Origin: Isoetes taiwanensis | Lineage: Eukaryota; Streptophyta; Lycopodiopsida; Isoetales; Isoetaceae | DNA: 64,000 nucleotides | Direction of reading: 5' to 3' | Assembly (NCBI GenBank): GCA_021234155.1 | Contig: JAJEKV010000006.1 | Span: 25,292,369-25,356,368 of the forward strand | In this document: positions 23,753 through 34,960 of the stretch, one piece after another | Layout: each line of letters begins with the position of its first letter | Numbering within the stretch: position 1 is the first letter of the stretch | Notes under the pieces: model-generated | The model's database searches: none | What the model saw: only the letters and a program-made list of their open reading frames with translations | What the model was told of the DNA's origin: nothing | Translations under genes and position numbers: made by a program

Positions 23753-25616
23753 GTGATATATCATCTCTTTAACTCATATGCCTTAATGCAATGGTATTGT
23801 ATGTTGTTCTACACGTAACATGCAGCTTACAGGTAATACCATGGAAACATCTCAGGTAATTCGGATTTTGCAATTTTTTATTTCTACAACCTTGCTTTTA
23901 AATTTATGCATACATGCAAAAGGATTGTGGAGCCACACTGATATGGAGAGTTCAGTTTGCCCAATACTTCTAAACTCGGACCTGCAAAATAAATGTTTGC
24001 GTGATGGCCATAAGGTATGATATATTAGAGCAAACTTTTATGGCATGGGATTTAAGTTTCGCAGAATATACATGAGACAGATCTAGGGTTGTATTGTTTC
24101 GACTTAAAATTTGATTGCTATGGGTCGAGTTTTCTGCTACAGAATTGCAAAATTCTTGAAGTTTTGTGGCAAAGAGTTACTTTGAATGATGAAAAGTTTA
24201 CAACAGACTGCAGATTTATTGAATGAACAGGGGCTTCACGTTTTTCCCCATCTTTTTGATATAATAGATTCATTTTCTCTTCGACGTTATGCTGTTTTGC
24301 TTCTTCAGAATTATTGCAGCCTTCACATATTTGTAAGTCTTATTTGATATTTGTGAGACTTGATTAAGTAGGCAGAACAATTTGTTTGGAATGAAACCTG
24401 TGAGATTTTGCAGATTAATAATGCCGGGGTAGTTGGACACAGATACTAATTCTAGATCTTAAAGTATTTACATTGAATCCAATATGGTTCAGTGAATGAT
24501 TAAAACTATCTTGGACGAATCTGTTGCAGAGGAAGCCATTGTTTACATTTTGGTTCAAGTAAAAATGTGTGCTACCAGTGATTATGCCATTCGCTGATTT
24601 GATCTCCCTTCACACATCTTTCGCACAGGTGTATTAAGTGTACATGAGGATAAACTAGAATTTGCATTAAAAGATGCACCCGTCTATCATTTTCATTGAT
24701 GGAATTGAGCAATTTTAATAATGGAGAGAATGGAATGTAAAAAGAAAGAGACGAATTGCACATTAATAGCTCTAATATATCGCCACAGGGAATTTGGTAG
24801 CACACTTGAAAGCTGTGTTTTTTTGGATGCCGCTGCTTTGGAAACACGACAGAACCTTAGAATCTTCTAACGTCGTGTAAAAGTCATGAAGAAACTTCAG
24901 ATGCAAGAAGGTGCTATGACGTAATCTTAAGACGGTTTGGGTTGTCAAACCCAGAGATTATTTGCATTACTACAGTCGTAGTATTTACTGTGTTTAAAGC
25001 AAAAGCTAGAGGTATATATTTATGTTTTATCTGTGAAAAATAGTGATCTTCTATTTGTCCTATGAGAGGCTAAAAACTCAGACACAAAATAGCGGAGATG
25101 TGGATCAGAAAAAGCAAAAGCAACACAAAGCAAAAGCATGTATCTAGATGTGTAAAGAAAAAGGCATGTTATATGGCGAATTATCTTATAAGAGCTACAT
25201 AAAGTACTTTGCTACGATAGTGAATGCTATCTTATGGATGGATGGACATGATAGATAAAACGTTAGTGGAAGATTGGAAAAAGATGGTTTGTTAGACCTC
25301 TAGCAACAAACTTTGAAAATAGCATTTAAAAGAGTTGTGCAACAACGTTCAATTAAACACAAAAGATAAAGCATTTAAGTAGGATCTATGATGTCCCTCA
25401 ACTATTCAATTATTCACGCAATTGAGCATGCAACATTTTTAAAAGTCCAAAGATATATGCAAACATAACTATTCATGTTCATCACCTGGAACTTCCATCA
25501 ATGGTAGGCAATTACATATATAAAATAAAATAGGCAAATTACAAAAGTAAGAATTGCATAGCGATGGGCTCACTTTTTCCATTGCATCCCAAAACATTTA
25601 TCGCCCCTCAACTTAC

Positions 25617-25644
25617 GCCCAGCAACGCTGGGCACCATTATTAG
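25617..25644 (+). other. Helitron-2 3' terminal hairpin
   Basis: GCCCAGC, AAC, GCTGGGC, then ACCATTA and TTAG, followed by T. Identical to the Helitron-1 end except for the C-to-T change in the terminal tetranucleotide. Confidence 0.85.
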
Positions 25645-26435
25645 TTTAATATTAAAAAGTTAATGGCTAGGATTTATGCTCACTTTTTTATCTAACGGTT
25701 AAGATCTGCTACACCAAATTCACTTTTTGGCACCTTCCTTGCACCTTCCCCAAAAAATCAAGGGCTAGGATTTCGCCTTCCCCTTTGATCCAACGGTTCA
25801 CAGATGGGGTGTATGCCCCCATGCATGGCTCATGCATGCCCCCATCAGAATCCAAGGGCTTAAGCTGTGCCACCTCACCAACTTTTTATCCAAGGGCCAA
25901 GATCAAAACTTTATATGTAATGTGCTATTTTATGACCACCCCCATGAGTTTCTATATCTAAACATATATAAGTTATTGGACGCCCACGTGTCAACAAGGC
26001 CTGCGTTCTAACGTCACGATTGTTTTTCCCGGACATTTTGCTGCAGTTTTTTTTTTTTCGCCGCAATCGATTTGTTTTGTTGCCACGTTCCGTCAAAGTC
26101 CGTCTAGGCTGTCGTTGTGGTGTCCACAAGCTATATGGCGGTGTATAATCTCTGTCCACAAGTTATGGCGGTGGATTTCTCTGGTTGTTTTGCCTCGGTG
26201 CACCTCTGTAACTCTAAATAATTTTAAAACTTTGCTCGGATGTGCTCGAATTTGCTCTGCATCAGTCTGTAAGTTTTCTTGCATCTTTCTGTTTTTTTGT
26301 TTTTTGTTTTTTATATTAGATAGACTGTTGCTAGGATTTTCTCCCTTGATCTTAGTGACATCCGTAAACAGAGTTATGGCCGCTACCTTCTTCCTGCCCT
26401 GCAGATGCTTTCTGTAAAATACCCGTGGTAGAAAC
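25645..26435. other. No recognised gene
   Basis: Contains several short phrases of the type GATCCAACGGTT and ATCCAAGGGC (25690-25910), common in plant repeats, and a palindrome-like CATGCATGGCTCATGCATG near 25820. A 100-codon frame at 26115-26417 resembles nothing and is probably spurious. Confidence 0.4.
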
Positions 26436-26798
<363 letters not shown>

Positions 26799-26852
26799 TT
26801 AATACACATTCAGTGAATGATAGGTCCATGAGAGGCAATTCGTCACCATATC

Positions 26853-27423
26853 ATGATATGAATTGCTGTCTGGTGAGGGGTTGTACAAAACAATGCTTTA
26901 TAAATGAGTTGCGCTATCTTTATAGAGTGTAATCCTGATTGCAAAGCCACATTATTGCCTGCTTCCCACTCACTGTATTAGCAACACCTGTGTATACATC
27001 AAAATTCTTCGTGTCCATGCAAGTCCTGCAGGGTAAAACTTTCTTTGACAACCTTGCAAGCAATCTGTGACAGTCCAATTTACCAGGTCCCTTTTACCCA
27101 ATCATTTTGCAAAATAGGCTAGGCAGAGACGCATTAGCACATATCACAACCATACATAACTTCCTAAATCATAATGTCCAACTATAAGAGGGGCCTGAAT
27201 TATTGCAGGAGCCAATGATAAGTGTCAAAGTGCCAACGCTATGACTGAACAACACACAAGCTTATACAACTGCTTAAGTGTATGATCTAGCTACTTTTAA
27301 AATGTTGAACTGCAACACTCAGAAGTGTTGAGGACTAGAGCATTTGCCCTTTACGTTCCATGTTTTTCCAACATTGTGATATGAATTGTTGTCTGGTGAG
27401 GGGTTCTACAAAGCAATACTTTA
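26853..27423 (+). repeat. Duplicated segment of about 47 bp bracketing the glucanase fragment
   Basis: TGATATGAATTG(C/T)TGTCTGG and the following 27 bases occur at 26853-26900 and again at 27377-27423, with four or five differences. The second copy ends exactly where the recognisable glucanase coding begins (27424). It may mark a junction of joined fragments. Confidence 0.65.
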
Positions 27424-27522
27424 CGTAGGCCATCCAATTTCTCCAACCATTATTGGCATATTGGGATACCCTGCATCCTTTAGTGCTGCCACTAACAGAT
27501 CATAACTTGCATCAAACACATT
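27424..27522 (-). pseudogene. GH17 beta-1,3-glucanase fragment
   Basis: A 33-codon minus-strand frame includes [19 protein letters not shown] followed by [13 protein letters not shown]. This is the highly conserved stretch of plant glycoside hydrolase family 17 proteins; the Glu in VGEIGWP corresponds to the catalytic nucleophile. Family members are usually over 300 residues, so only about a tenth is present. The enzymes hydrolyse callose-type 1,3-glucans in the wall. The frame is open across the fragment; no signal peptide or other part is seen. Confidence 0.78.
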
Positions 27523-27788
27523 ATGTAAGTGTTAGGTCCATCAACAACTGTGGTGGCAGATCCGTTGAAAAAAGCAAAGCTTTTTGGAAAGTGTGGATCT
27601 TGATTCAGGCTGATAAAAGGGTAGAGATTCACCATGGTGCACTGTTTTTCCCCATCGTTTCTATGAAAGCAAAGTCCAGAAACGTTTTGAGAACCTCACC
27701 ACATAGTAAACTAAGGGATTGAGCAGCAGAGTGCATGTGCTGGCCACCGAAGGGAATTAATGATAATGACTTATAAACCCTGAGTCCT

Positions 27789-28145
27789 TTGCTTCCATTC
27801 TATAGAACACCAACAGCTCAATTCAAGTTCAAAAGCTCAAGTGCGGCAGAGTTTACAGATCCCTTAACTCACAAGCTGAAGCATCACCCTGGCCAGATTG
27901 AAGCTGCTGCAGTAATGGAATATGTTTTAGAAGAAAGTGCATACGTGAAAGCTGCTGCTAAGCTTCATGAGACCGATTCTTTGAAGAAACCAAAGCAAGA
28001 CAGATATGCTCTGCGTACTTCTCCCCAGTGGTTTGGCCCCCAGATTGAAGTTATCAGAATGACTAGCCATTCCATTGAAAGAGAAATCAATTCTGTCAAT
28101 GATAACCCTATCATTGATGTCAGCACAGATAAAGCTTTTACATAA
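27789..28145 (+). pseudogene. PAL: Phenylalanine ammonia-lyase fragment
   Basis: About 110 residues match the central part of plant PAL. Recognisable strings include [40 protein letters not shown] and [16 protein letters not shown] (about 700 residues) deaminates phenylalanine to cinnamate, the entry step of phenylpropanoid metabolism. The Ala-Ser-Gly cofactor region, which lies upstream in the protein, is absent, and the frame stops right after DKAFT. Upstream, CTATAG before AACACC could be an old acceptor. It lies on the opposite strand to its neighbours, so this is not one transcription unit. Confidence 0.93.
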
Positions 28146-28442
28146 TTCATGGATCTAGCCAAATCAAATATGACTCTCTGGACAGACCCGAAGCCAAGCC
28201 AATGATGTGCCTCTACGAACTGCCCAACTTCCCACGTTATCAGTAAAGAATCCAAACGAAGTAGATGAGAATGAACAACTGTGATCAGCACCAAATGTTG
28301 CTTTCTTCAGATCATGACATTTTCCAGATAAAGGGAATAAGAGTCTATCATCATGGCTATAACAATGACCATCCGCCCTGTACATTATTCTCCTTTACAA
28401 GATGCTTTGAGTATGAGCTGCTAGCAACCGTTTCTGACTCAC

Positions 28443-28813
28443 ATGCGATGACAGAACAATAGACTTTGCTTTCTTATATTCTCTAACGGCCATATCATAC
28501 TCTCCTTTTGCAATGTTTGAGTGGATTGTACTTGGAAGATTGAAGAGTGTCCTAAAGCACTGTAGCATTCCTTGCACGGAACGTATTCGTTCTGCTTGTG
28601 CCTGTGAGCACAAACATAATAGAAGTTCAGGCCATGTTAGACAAATGAAGGAAACAATGCACAGTACATAGCATGACCCACCTGGCGTTCAAGTAGGGGG
28701 CCAACAGCTCGTTTAGCTGCTCCATCCACATCTTGGATTGCACTATACAGATTCCTCGTGCCAGAACCATTTGGATCTGATTCAATTTGCTGCAACTTCG
28801 AATGTATATCTAC
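28443..28813 (-). pseudogene. SEC5: Exocyst subunit Sec5 fragment (two exons)
   Basis: Minus strand. Exon one (about 28813-28682) encodes KLQQIESDPNGSGTRNLY and ends in LLERQ at a CAG|GTGGGT donor. Exon two (28601-28443) follows CTCACAG and encodes QAQAERIRSVQGMLQ, RTLFNLPSTI and KGEYDMAVREYKKAKSI, ending at CAT|GTGAGT. The joined text matches the N-terminal half of plant Sec5, a subunit of the exocyst that tethers secretory vesicles at the plasma membrane. Both introns have canonical GT/AG borders. The rest of the protein is missing, so it is a captured fragment. Confidence 0.87.
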
Positions 28814-29353
28814 AAATTTGCCATGCATGATTATTATTGAGGTACCAATCCAAAAGCAACGTCGTAATCATATTACCTCTAGATGTTACTAAAACGCAAT
28901 GCCTCTAGATGTTACTAAAACACAATGTTTTGTTAAGAACTATGCCATTATAACTGACTCCTAGTCAGTACTTTTAACTTCATTACCTACTTTTGGATAT
29001 CGTTTACAGTTACTCGTCCACATGTCATCCCGGTTACGTTCAATGTCCATTTGACATGCCATATTATTGTAATATGGACATATGCTTAGGTGGCATATTT
29101 ATCTGCTAACCAATCAGAAAATGGGCAATTTCTCGTATTGATGAGCTTTAGCAGCTTCTTCTGGTGCAACATAAAAGATTTGGGCAGTCAAGGCCCTTAG
29201 AAAACTTTCTCGCATAGACGCATTCTAAGGCGTGGCATGCTATAAGATACACCAAACATTTCTCGCAAGAAAAAAAAACATTTTATTAGACATGTTGCTT
29301 TACAGCCTTGGAGAGGCATCTTTGCTTTAAATACGAATGAGAATCATGCATAC

Positions 29354-29574
29354 AATTTTATGAAATAGCTCACTGCCGGTGACAAATTCAAGGATGGTAT
29401 ATATCTTTGTCCGACTAGCAAGGACCTGCCCAATACCATGGTACCTTAATTATTAAATAATAAGGGAAGTAATGTCGAAAATGACTTACATGAAGCATGA
29501 ATCCACGTTACCTCATGCAGTCGGCCGACATTTGGATGCCTCACTAGCTTCATGACAGTAATTTCTCTCTTTAT
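29354..29574 (-). pseudogene. CBL-interacting protein kinase (CIPK) fragment, two exons
   Basis: Minus strand. Exon 29574-29512 (63 bp) encodes IKREITVMKLVRHPNV and ends in LHE before GTAACG. Exon 29425-29354 (72 bp) follows GGGCAG, encodes VLASRTKIYTILEFVTGSEL and ends before GTATGC. Both are whole phase-0 exons, as in the intron-rich CIPK/SnRK3 genes. They cover the alpha-C helix and hinge of the kinase N-lobe. The ATP-binding lysine, catalytic loop and NAF domain are absent. CIPKs act downstream of calcineurin-B-like calcium sensors. The exact member cannot be named. Confidence 0.87.
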
Positions 29575-30281
29575 CTGATTTAAGATAGAAATTATGTTAA
29601 CATGAAAATCTCTGTCGTTGGCTGAGAAATACGACGTATGCCAAAAAATACACAATCCTAGCCACTACCCTAATTTTAAAATTTCCATCACATAAAAATA
29701 ATAGAAAACCTAGCAAAAATGATTGAATACACCATGATGCCCCTAGGATTCCTATAGAAATTGAAAATGAATACCATTTTTGCACAACAGGCATTGTATT
29801 CATAATGCAAAGGGAAAGTCAACTATTGGGACAAAAAGAGAAACCAATATAACCATTGAAATTCTTAACCTGCAAATCATCAAAGTTAGTAGAAAGTAAA
29901 ACGTCACATTATACTCGATTTACTGCCCAAACCATCAAACCTTGAAAGACATATCTAAAAATATATGTATTTGGCTATTGCGCTTCTGTCACAGTAATCT
30001 CCTTATGTAAAAAGAAAACACGTCCGTTTAACTTAATTCAATTCGACGCGTCCCAGAAAAAAAAAAAAAGTCGTTCTAGTAGAAAACTAGCATTTTTGGA
30101 TGTTTAAGTAAACGAACGAGCAAAGATAAATTATTTGCCATTTGTACTCTAAGTGTGTGCCATAACCTTGCAAGGTTTACATGTGCTCGTTGACACCATT
30201 GCAAACTTTTTTATGAGGAACCGAGCACACAAAAAAAAGGTAAGTGTCTTGCACCTTCTTTGATAGAATTGTAGTGATCCA
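29575..30281. other. Spacer before the Helitron coding region
   Basis: AT-rich sequence without a recognised gene. The 5' end of the large Helitron should lie here or further upstream, but I found no terminus matching Helitron-1 and Helitron-2. Confidence 0.4.
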
Positions 30282-31301
30282 ATGCCTCGTAGACAACAAT
30301 TCTCGAACTTGAGTGAGGAAGGTAGGGATAGAATACGAGAAAGGGATAGAGAACGCTATGCAACCCGGAAAAGAGAAAGAAGACTAGAGAGAGCGAGAGA
30401 CCGTTATGCAAGGAGGAGTGCGGAAGACGTGATTAGGCAACGAGAAAGAAGAAGACAACGTTATGGGAAATATGAATCTACTCATGGTGAGAAACAAGAG
30501 GATATGAGATTGGAGGGAGGGGAGCAAGCATGCATGCTTGATGAAGTGGTTTCAAGTGAAATAATAAATAATATACGTTCTATTCAACCAATGGAACAAT
30601 TGGAGGTAGGTCACCAATGTGAGCATACACAAATTCAAAAAAAACATGAGAGGTTGGTAGATGTTGCACGAAAACATCGACGAGTAGATGCCATGACTTG
30701 TGTAAATGTCTCCCCGCAAGAATTTATTGAATTTAGCGAAAGGTCTATTGCCAATATGACCAGTGTAAACGTCGCGCACAAACAATCTGCATCAAATGCA
30801 GGAATTGGAATTCTGATTGATGAACAGAATTATATATCATCTCTTGCCACAAATGATAGTCATGCAGATGGAAGAATAAGGTTAGATGGAAGATCATATG
30901 TCGAACACACTTACGTAGAAGGTGCACCTGTAAATACTGAAGAAAATGAGAGAAATACGAATGAAGAGTCAGATCCAAGGGTAAGATCTCTCGACTGCAG
31001 AACGGAGGCTTCAGCACATTGGCGATCTCGTGCGCGACAAATGAATGTCGCAATCAGTCAAACATATGCTATGTGCTCTTGGATTAAAAGATGCACATAT
31101 TGTCAAATCCCGTTGCTCAACGTGGAGCATGATGGATTCTGTTGCAATAAAGGGAAATGGTTATTGCCTGTCCTACCCCCTTTACCCACAGCATTGAACA
31201 ACCTATACGATGTACAAGAATTTGCTAAGTTAGCAAGAAAAGTGAATAGGTTATTCTGCTTCAGCGTGCTTGGAGTGAGTGGGATTTTCCTTCATCCGTG
31301 A
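30282..31301 (+). pseudogene. Helitron transposase N-terminal part
   Basis: A 339-codon frame starting MPRRQQFSNLSEEGRDRIRE. Residues 1-70 are very Arg/Glu-rich with repeated RER and RYA(T/R)R words, a basic segment seen at the start of many plant Helitron proteins. Near residues 265-290 a Cys cluster (CTYCQIP, then GFCCNKGKW) matches the zinc-finger-like motif that precedes the Rep domain. The frame is lost near 31260 and continues in another frame from about 31268. The start is taken at the first ATG of the open frame. Confidence 0.85.
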
Positions 31302-33645
31302 CTATTACAGGGCGAACATATCATCGAATATGGCCGACCACAGAATCAGGGCATCCAATACATTGGTATGTGTATGACGAGTCTGAAAGATATGCACAAG
31401 GTCGAGAGTAGCAAGTACCATTCCAATGGATTGCTATTGTCAGTTCGATCCTTGATCAAGTCAACCCATTCATTCAAAACCTTCGAACTATGGGAAGCAT
31501 GCATGTACCATCGGCATACATTACAATTCAAGGGGCAATTGCGAGTAACGAAATAGCAGCCATTGCAGACGCTAGTAATACAGCAGACATTTGTCCTCGA
31601 GTAGCTGGCTTTTGGGTTTGGAGTGAAGGAGAACCAAGTTTCATGAACATCCTAGATCCTATGTATGAACCGCTACAATATCCGCTTTTCTTCCCACACG
31701 GTACTATTGGATGGGGGCTTGGAAATGAACATGGCCTTACACAATTGCAGTGGTACAGGACTAGATTGCTACACGAGGAGCGCTTTCTTCAATTAGGTCG
31801 TCTATGCGGAGAATATTTGGTCGACATGTATTCTAGGGTAGAGGACGCTCGATTAAACTACTTCAGAACACCATCATTTCGGAATAGAAGAGTGCAATAT
31901 GATGAGGACTATTCTGAACGCGAAAACGATGCTCAGAGTGACATTATTTTACCATCGTCCTTCTTGGGGTGTCAGAGATGGTGCTCTGTCCAAGTCGCAG
32001 ATGCATTAGCACTGTCTAGATCAAAAGGTCGTCCAACATTATTCATCACTATGACTACGAATACTGATTGGCCAGAAATACAAGCCCGACTAAGACCAGG
32101 ACAAAATGCATCCGACATTCCTGTGATTGTCGTTCGTTGTTTCCATGGAAGATTACAACGTTTAAAGGAGCTGCTTCATAAATTCTTCCAATGCATATCA
32201 TATGTGATAACAGTCATAGAATTTCAAAAGTGTGGGATCATAACAGAATTAACACAGGGCAAACAACCACTATCCAATGCAAACAAATTACCAAATCTTC
32301 TGCCAAGAAATCTCGTTTTGCGCACTGAACCCGACATACCAATCGAGTGCATAGATGAGATGATCTCAGTTGAATTGCCTACAGATCCCATTCTTCGAGG
32401 ACAAGTTCAAAAATTTATGATACATAGGCACACCGAAAGGTGTTCTCCAAATGGCAGTCCTTGTTGCTATAAATACCCAAAAGATGTCAACCCAACAACG
32501 CATCTTGATTCGAAGGGTTACGTACAGTATAGACGGAGAACTATAGACGATGTATGGGTGGTTCCATACAATGCCTTCCTCCTGCATGAATTGGATTGTC
32601 ACATTATGGTGGATGTTGCATCTAGAGTCCATGTATTCTCCTACCTTTATGGTTACATTTACAAAGGATTCGACTACATTAGGGATTTTTTGAGATCATA
32701 AAAGGGCCTCCTAAGAACTTCTGACTAAGCTATATGAACTACCAATCAGAAAACAGAACTGGTAATCCAGTCAGCAAAACAGTTATAACTAACTCACTGA
32801 ATCACATTTTCTAGCATAAGTGTTGATAGAAAAGTCCAAATGAGCTTTTGTTTGGTGCAATAGATAGATCTCATTGAGATCTTTCCAACCTTGGGTGGTT
32901 TGCATATATTTTAGCCCCCTAGGATAGTAAAAAATGTTAAAAACTATATTTTTTGGAGTTTTAACAATCATAAGTGGTTAAAATATGTGCAAAACACCTA
33001 AGATTAGAAAGATCTCAACGAGATCTATCTATTGCACTAAACGAGAGCTCATTTGGACTTTTCTATCAATAGTTATGCTAGAAAATGTGATCCAGTGAGT
33101 TAGTTATAACAGTTTTGCTGACTGGACCCGTCAGGCTCTGATTTCTGATTGGTAGTTCATTTATCTTCATTTGGCTTAGTTGGCATGTTTTGAAGGCCCC
33201 TTTTTAATCTCAAAAAAACCCTAATGCTAGTTTTCAAGTAAGCCAAGAACGGCACTCGGCTTTCATACCACCGTCCTTAAACAATCAAAATGAAGCGGCT
33301 GCAGAATCCTCGTCAAGAAACAATGGTCAAAGAGGAAATACCACATGCCAACTATCAGGGCATGCACCATCTGAAGAAACCGCTAGCCGACCTCCTAGGA
33401 ATGAAATACAGGATTACTTGAGGGCGCGTTATCTATCGGCAACAGAGGCGGCGTGGAGAACAATGTCATATGACATAACAAATAAGTCTCCTGCCGTCAA
33501 ATGCTTGCCCCTACATATGCCACATCCAAACGAGGTCACTATTAGATCGATATTTTTTGCGCCCCTTTGGATCTCGAGTTTGATGCCATCACATACATCC
33601 AATACCATGAACAATACACGTTGTCTATATACAACCCGACATTAG
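31268..33645 (+). pseudogene. Helitron Rep region, interrupted by a MITE
   Basis: The frame from 31268 has one TAG (31409-31411), then runs open to the MITE at 32682. It contains YPLFFPHG, RPTLFITMTTNTDWPEI and RPGQNASD, all diagnostic of Helitron Rep proteins. The expected HUH segment after VIEFQKCG (32218-32235) is abnormal: the two catalytic histidines are not recognisable, and about 15 extra residues precede a degenerate LPNLLPRNLVL. The Tyr motif region survives as YLYGYIYKGFD (32641-32673). After the MITE the same frame resumes at 33224 and contains YLRARYLSATEAAWRTMSYD. Rep would nick and join DNA; this copy cannot. Confidence 0.88.
32682..33221. mobile_element. 540-bp foldback MITE inside Rep
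   Basis: The ends are GGGATTTTTTGAGATCATAA on the left and, read inward from the right, GGGTTTTTTTGAGATTAAAA. Inverted similarity extends some 200 bp, so nearly the whole element can fold back (for instance AGAAAAGTCCAAATGAGCT pairs with its complement near 33048-33066). It is flanked by TA at 32680-32681 and 33222-33223, a mariner-type target. Removing the element and one TA restores an uninterrupted Rep frame. No coding capacity. Confidence 0.88.
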
Positions 33646-34229
33646 GAATTGAATTTGGAGCCCACGTGGAACAAGAGCGGGAGGGGTTCACGAGGAACAT
33701 AGTGAGGAAGAGGGTAAGGCAGCCAATTATATGTAGGATACGTTTGTTATTGCCTCGAGTGGGAGAGGCATTCTACTTGAGACAAATCCTACTGCACCGC
33801 CCTGCGAGGACATGGGATGAACTAAAAATCGTTAATGGGCAACAATATGAAACATACCAACAATTTTTGCAGAGGCGGTATACGCTGGCAGCACATAACG
33901 AGGGTGTGTTAGTGATGGAAGAAGTCGCTTTCCTTATCATTGAGTCCCCAACAACCACGATTTCTTTTTGCCATGGTACTTCGCTGGATCAAGGTCCAAA
34001 GAATTGAACTATGGAGCAGTTCAAAGCAAAGAATGAGTGTCGACATGCTAGACGAAAGTACCCAAATGAAGAAACAATCGCCTTTAATGAATCCCTTCAT
34101 TTAATCAACAACATTCTAATGCAACATAGTACCAATATCATGGCGTTTGGTCTCCAGCTACAGCCTCGTCTTGGAAGAGATGTCATGCATGAGTTGCGAA
34201 AAATTTCGGACCATGGACGATGACTTAGA
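33567..34229 (+). pseudogene. Helitron Rep-helicase linker region
   Basis: Overlaps the previous frame by a shift near 33570. The segment to 34007 contains FDAITYIQYHEQY, RIRLLLPRVGEAFYLRQILL and a TWDELKIVNG segment, which correspond to the conserved linker between Rep and helicase of Helitron proteins (the PxxGExFYLRxLL motif). A TGA at 34005-34007 interrupts it, and coding-like sequence continues to about 34223. The helicase follows. Confidence 0.82.
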
Positions 34230-34598
34230 TCGTAATGCAAATGACGAAAGCATAATGAAAAAATGACCAACAAAAGATATACAACTTCGTTCGAGAATGG
34301 CTTGAATCCCCTGAAAAGCAAACCAACCTTTGTTCATCGATGGAAAGGCCGGCATAGGGTAAAACATTCCTACTAAATTGCATATGCCTGTTGATACGAG
34401 GCAAGCAAGGTATAATTCTCCCATGCGGTACGACAGCATTAGCAGGTCTTCAGTACCCGGGAGGACGAACGACACACTCATTGTTCCAAATCCCCGTAGA
34501 AGAAAATAATGCAGGGCTTCATTCGATGATAGAACATGATTCTGGAGCAGCAGACCTGCATCTGGGATGAATTTTCAATGGCCAATAAAGCTGTCATA
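34230..34598 (+). pseudogene. Helitron helicase, ATP-binding half
   Basis: The Walker A region reads FIDGKAGIG then a stop (TAA, 34360-34362) then Asn, where helicases have a G-K-T core. The catalytic Lys codon thus appears converted to a stop. LPCGTTALAGLQYPGGRTTH follows (motif Ia area), and motif II survives as WDEFSMANKAVI (34563-34598) after a frameshift. The last codon, ATA (34596-34598), is the left target duplication of the 9-kb insertion. PIF1-type helicases unwind DNA 5'-3' during Helitron strand displacement. Confidence 0.86.
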
Positions 34599-34789
34599 CA
34601 CAAGGCCCCCAAAAATTAACTCACATTAATAATCACCATTGAAACCAGTATAAGTGTGGCTTTTCATACAGGCAATGTATAATATAAAGAAAAAGCATAT
34701 GCCCTTCATGGTTTTCTAAAACCATTGCTAGTTAGAACTTATTTTTCATACTGATTCTATATTCTAAAGTGGTTTCTTTAAGTCACTAC

Positions 34790-34960
34790 TAGTTTAAGAG
34801 ATGGTTTTTAAGTATACATTTTTGGCATTACTATTTGGGATACTTTAATATACTAATTATCATTCTCCTATTAGTTTGATAGATGGTTTTTAAGTATACA
34901 TTTTTAGCATTACTATCTAGGATGCTCTAATATACTAATTGTCTCATTCTAATAATATGC
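34790..34960. repeat. 82-bp tandem duplication near the left end
   Basis: A unit with ATGGTTTTTAAGTATACATT is present at 34801 and again at 34883, with several substitutions. Each copy ends in TAATATACTAATT. It lies in the subterminal zone of the 9-kb element. Confidence 0.8.

Larger units (their letters stand above)
23082..25644 (+). mobile_element. Helitron-2, non-autonomous (2,563 bp)
   Basis: Starts TCTTTATTATAATGTTTT at 23082 after an A, and ends at 25644 in TTAG before a T. The last four bases are one transition away from the canonical CTAG. Stem GCCCAGC (25617-25623), loop AAC and stem GCTGGGC (25627-25633) precede the end by 11 bp. This hairpin and the ACCATTA that follows are identical to Helitron-1 at 11412. 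The 5' ends of the two elements also align. The interior holds an exon-like coding fragment but no Rep or helicase. Confidence 0.82.

Noticed and set aside
26115-26417. 100-codon plus-strand frame next to the IleRS fragment
   Set aside because: No recognisable domain, Cys/Phe-rich; it opposes the minus-strand fragments and looks like chance.
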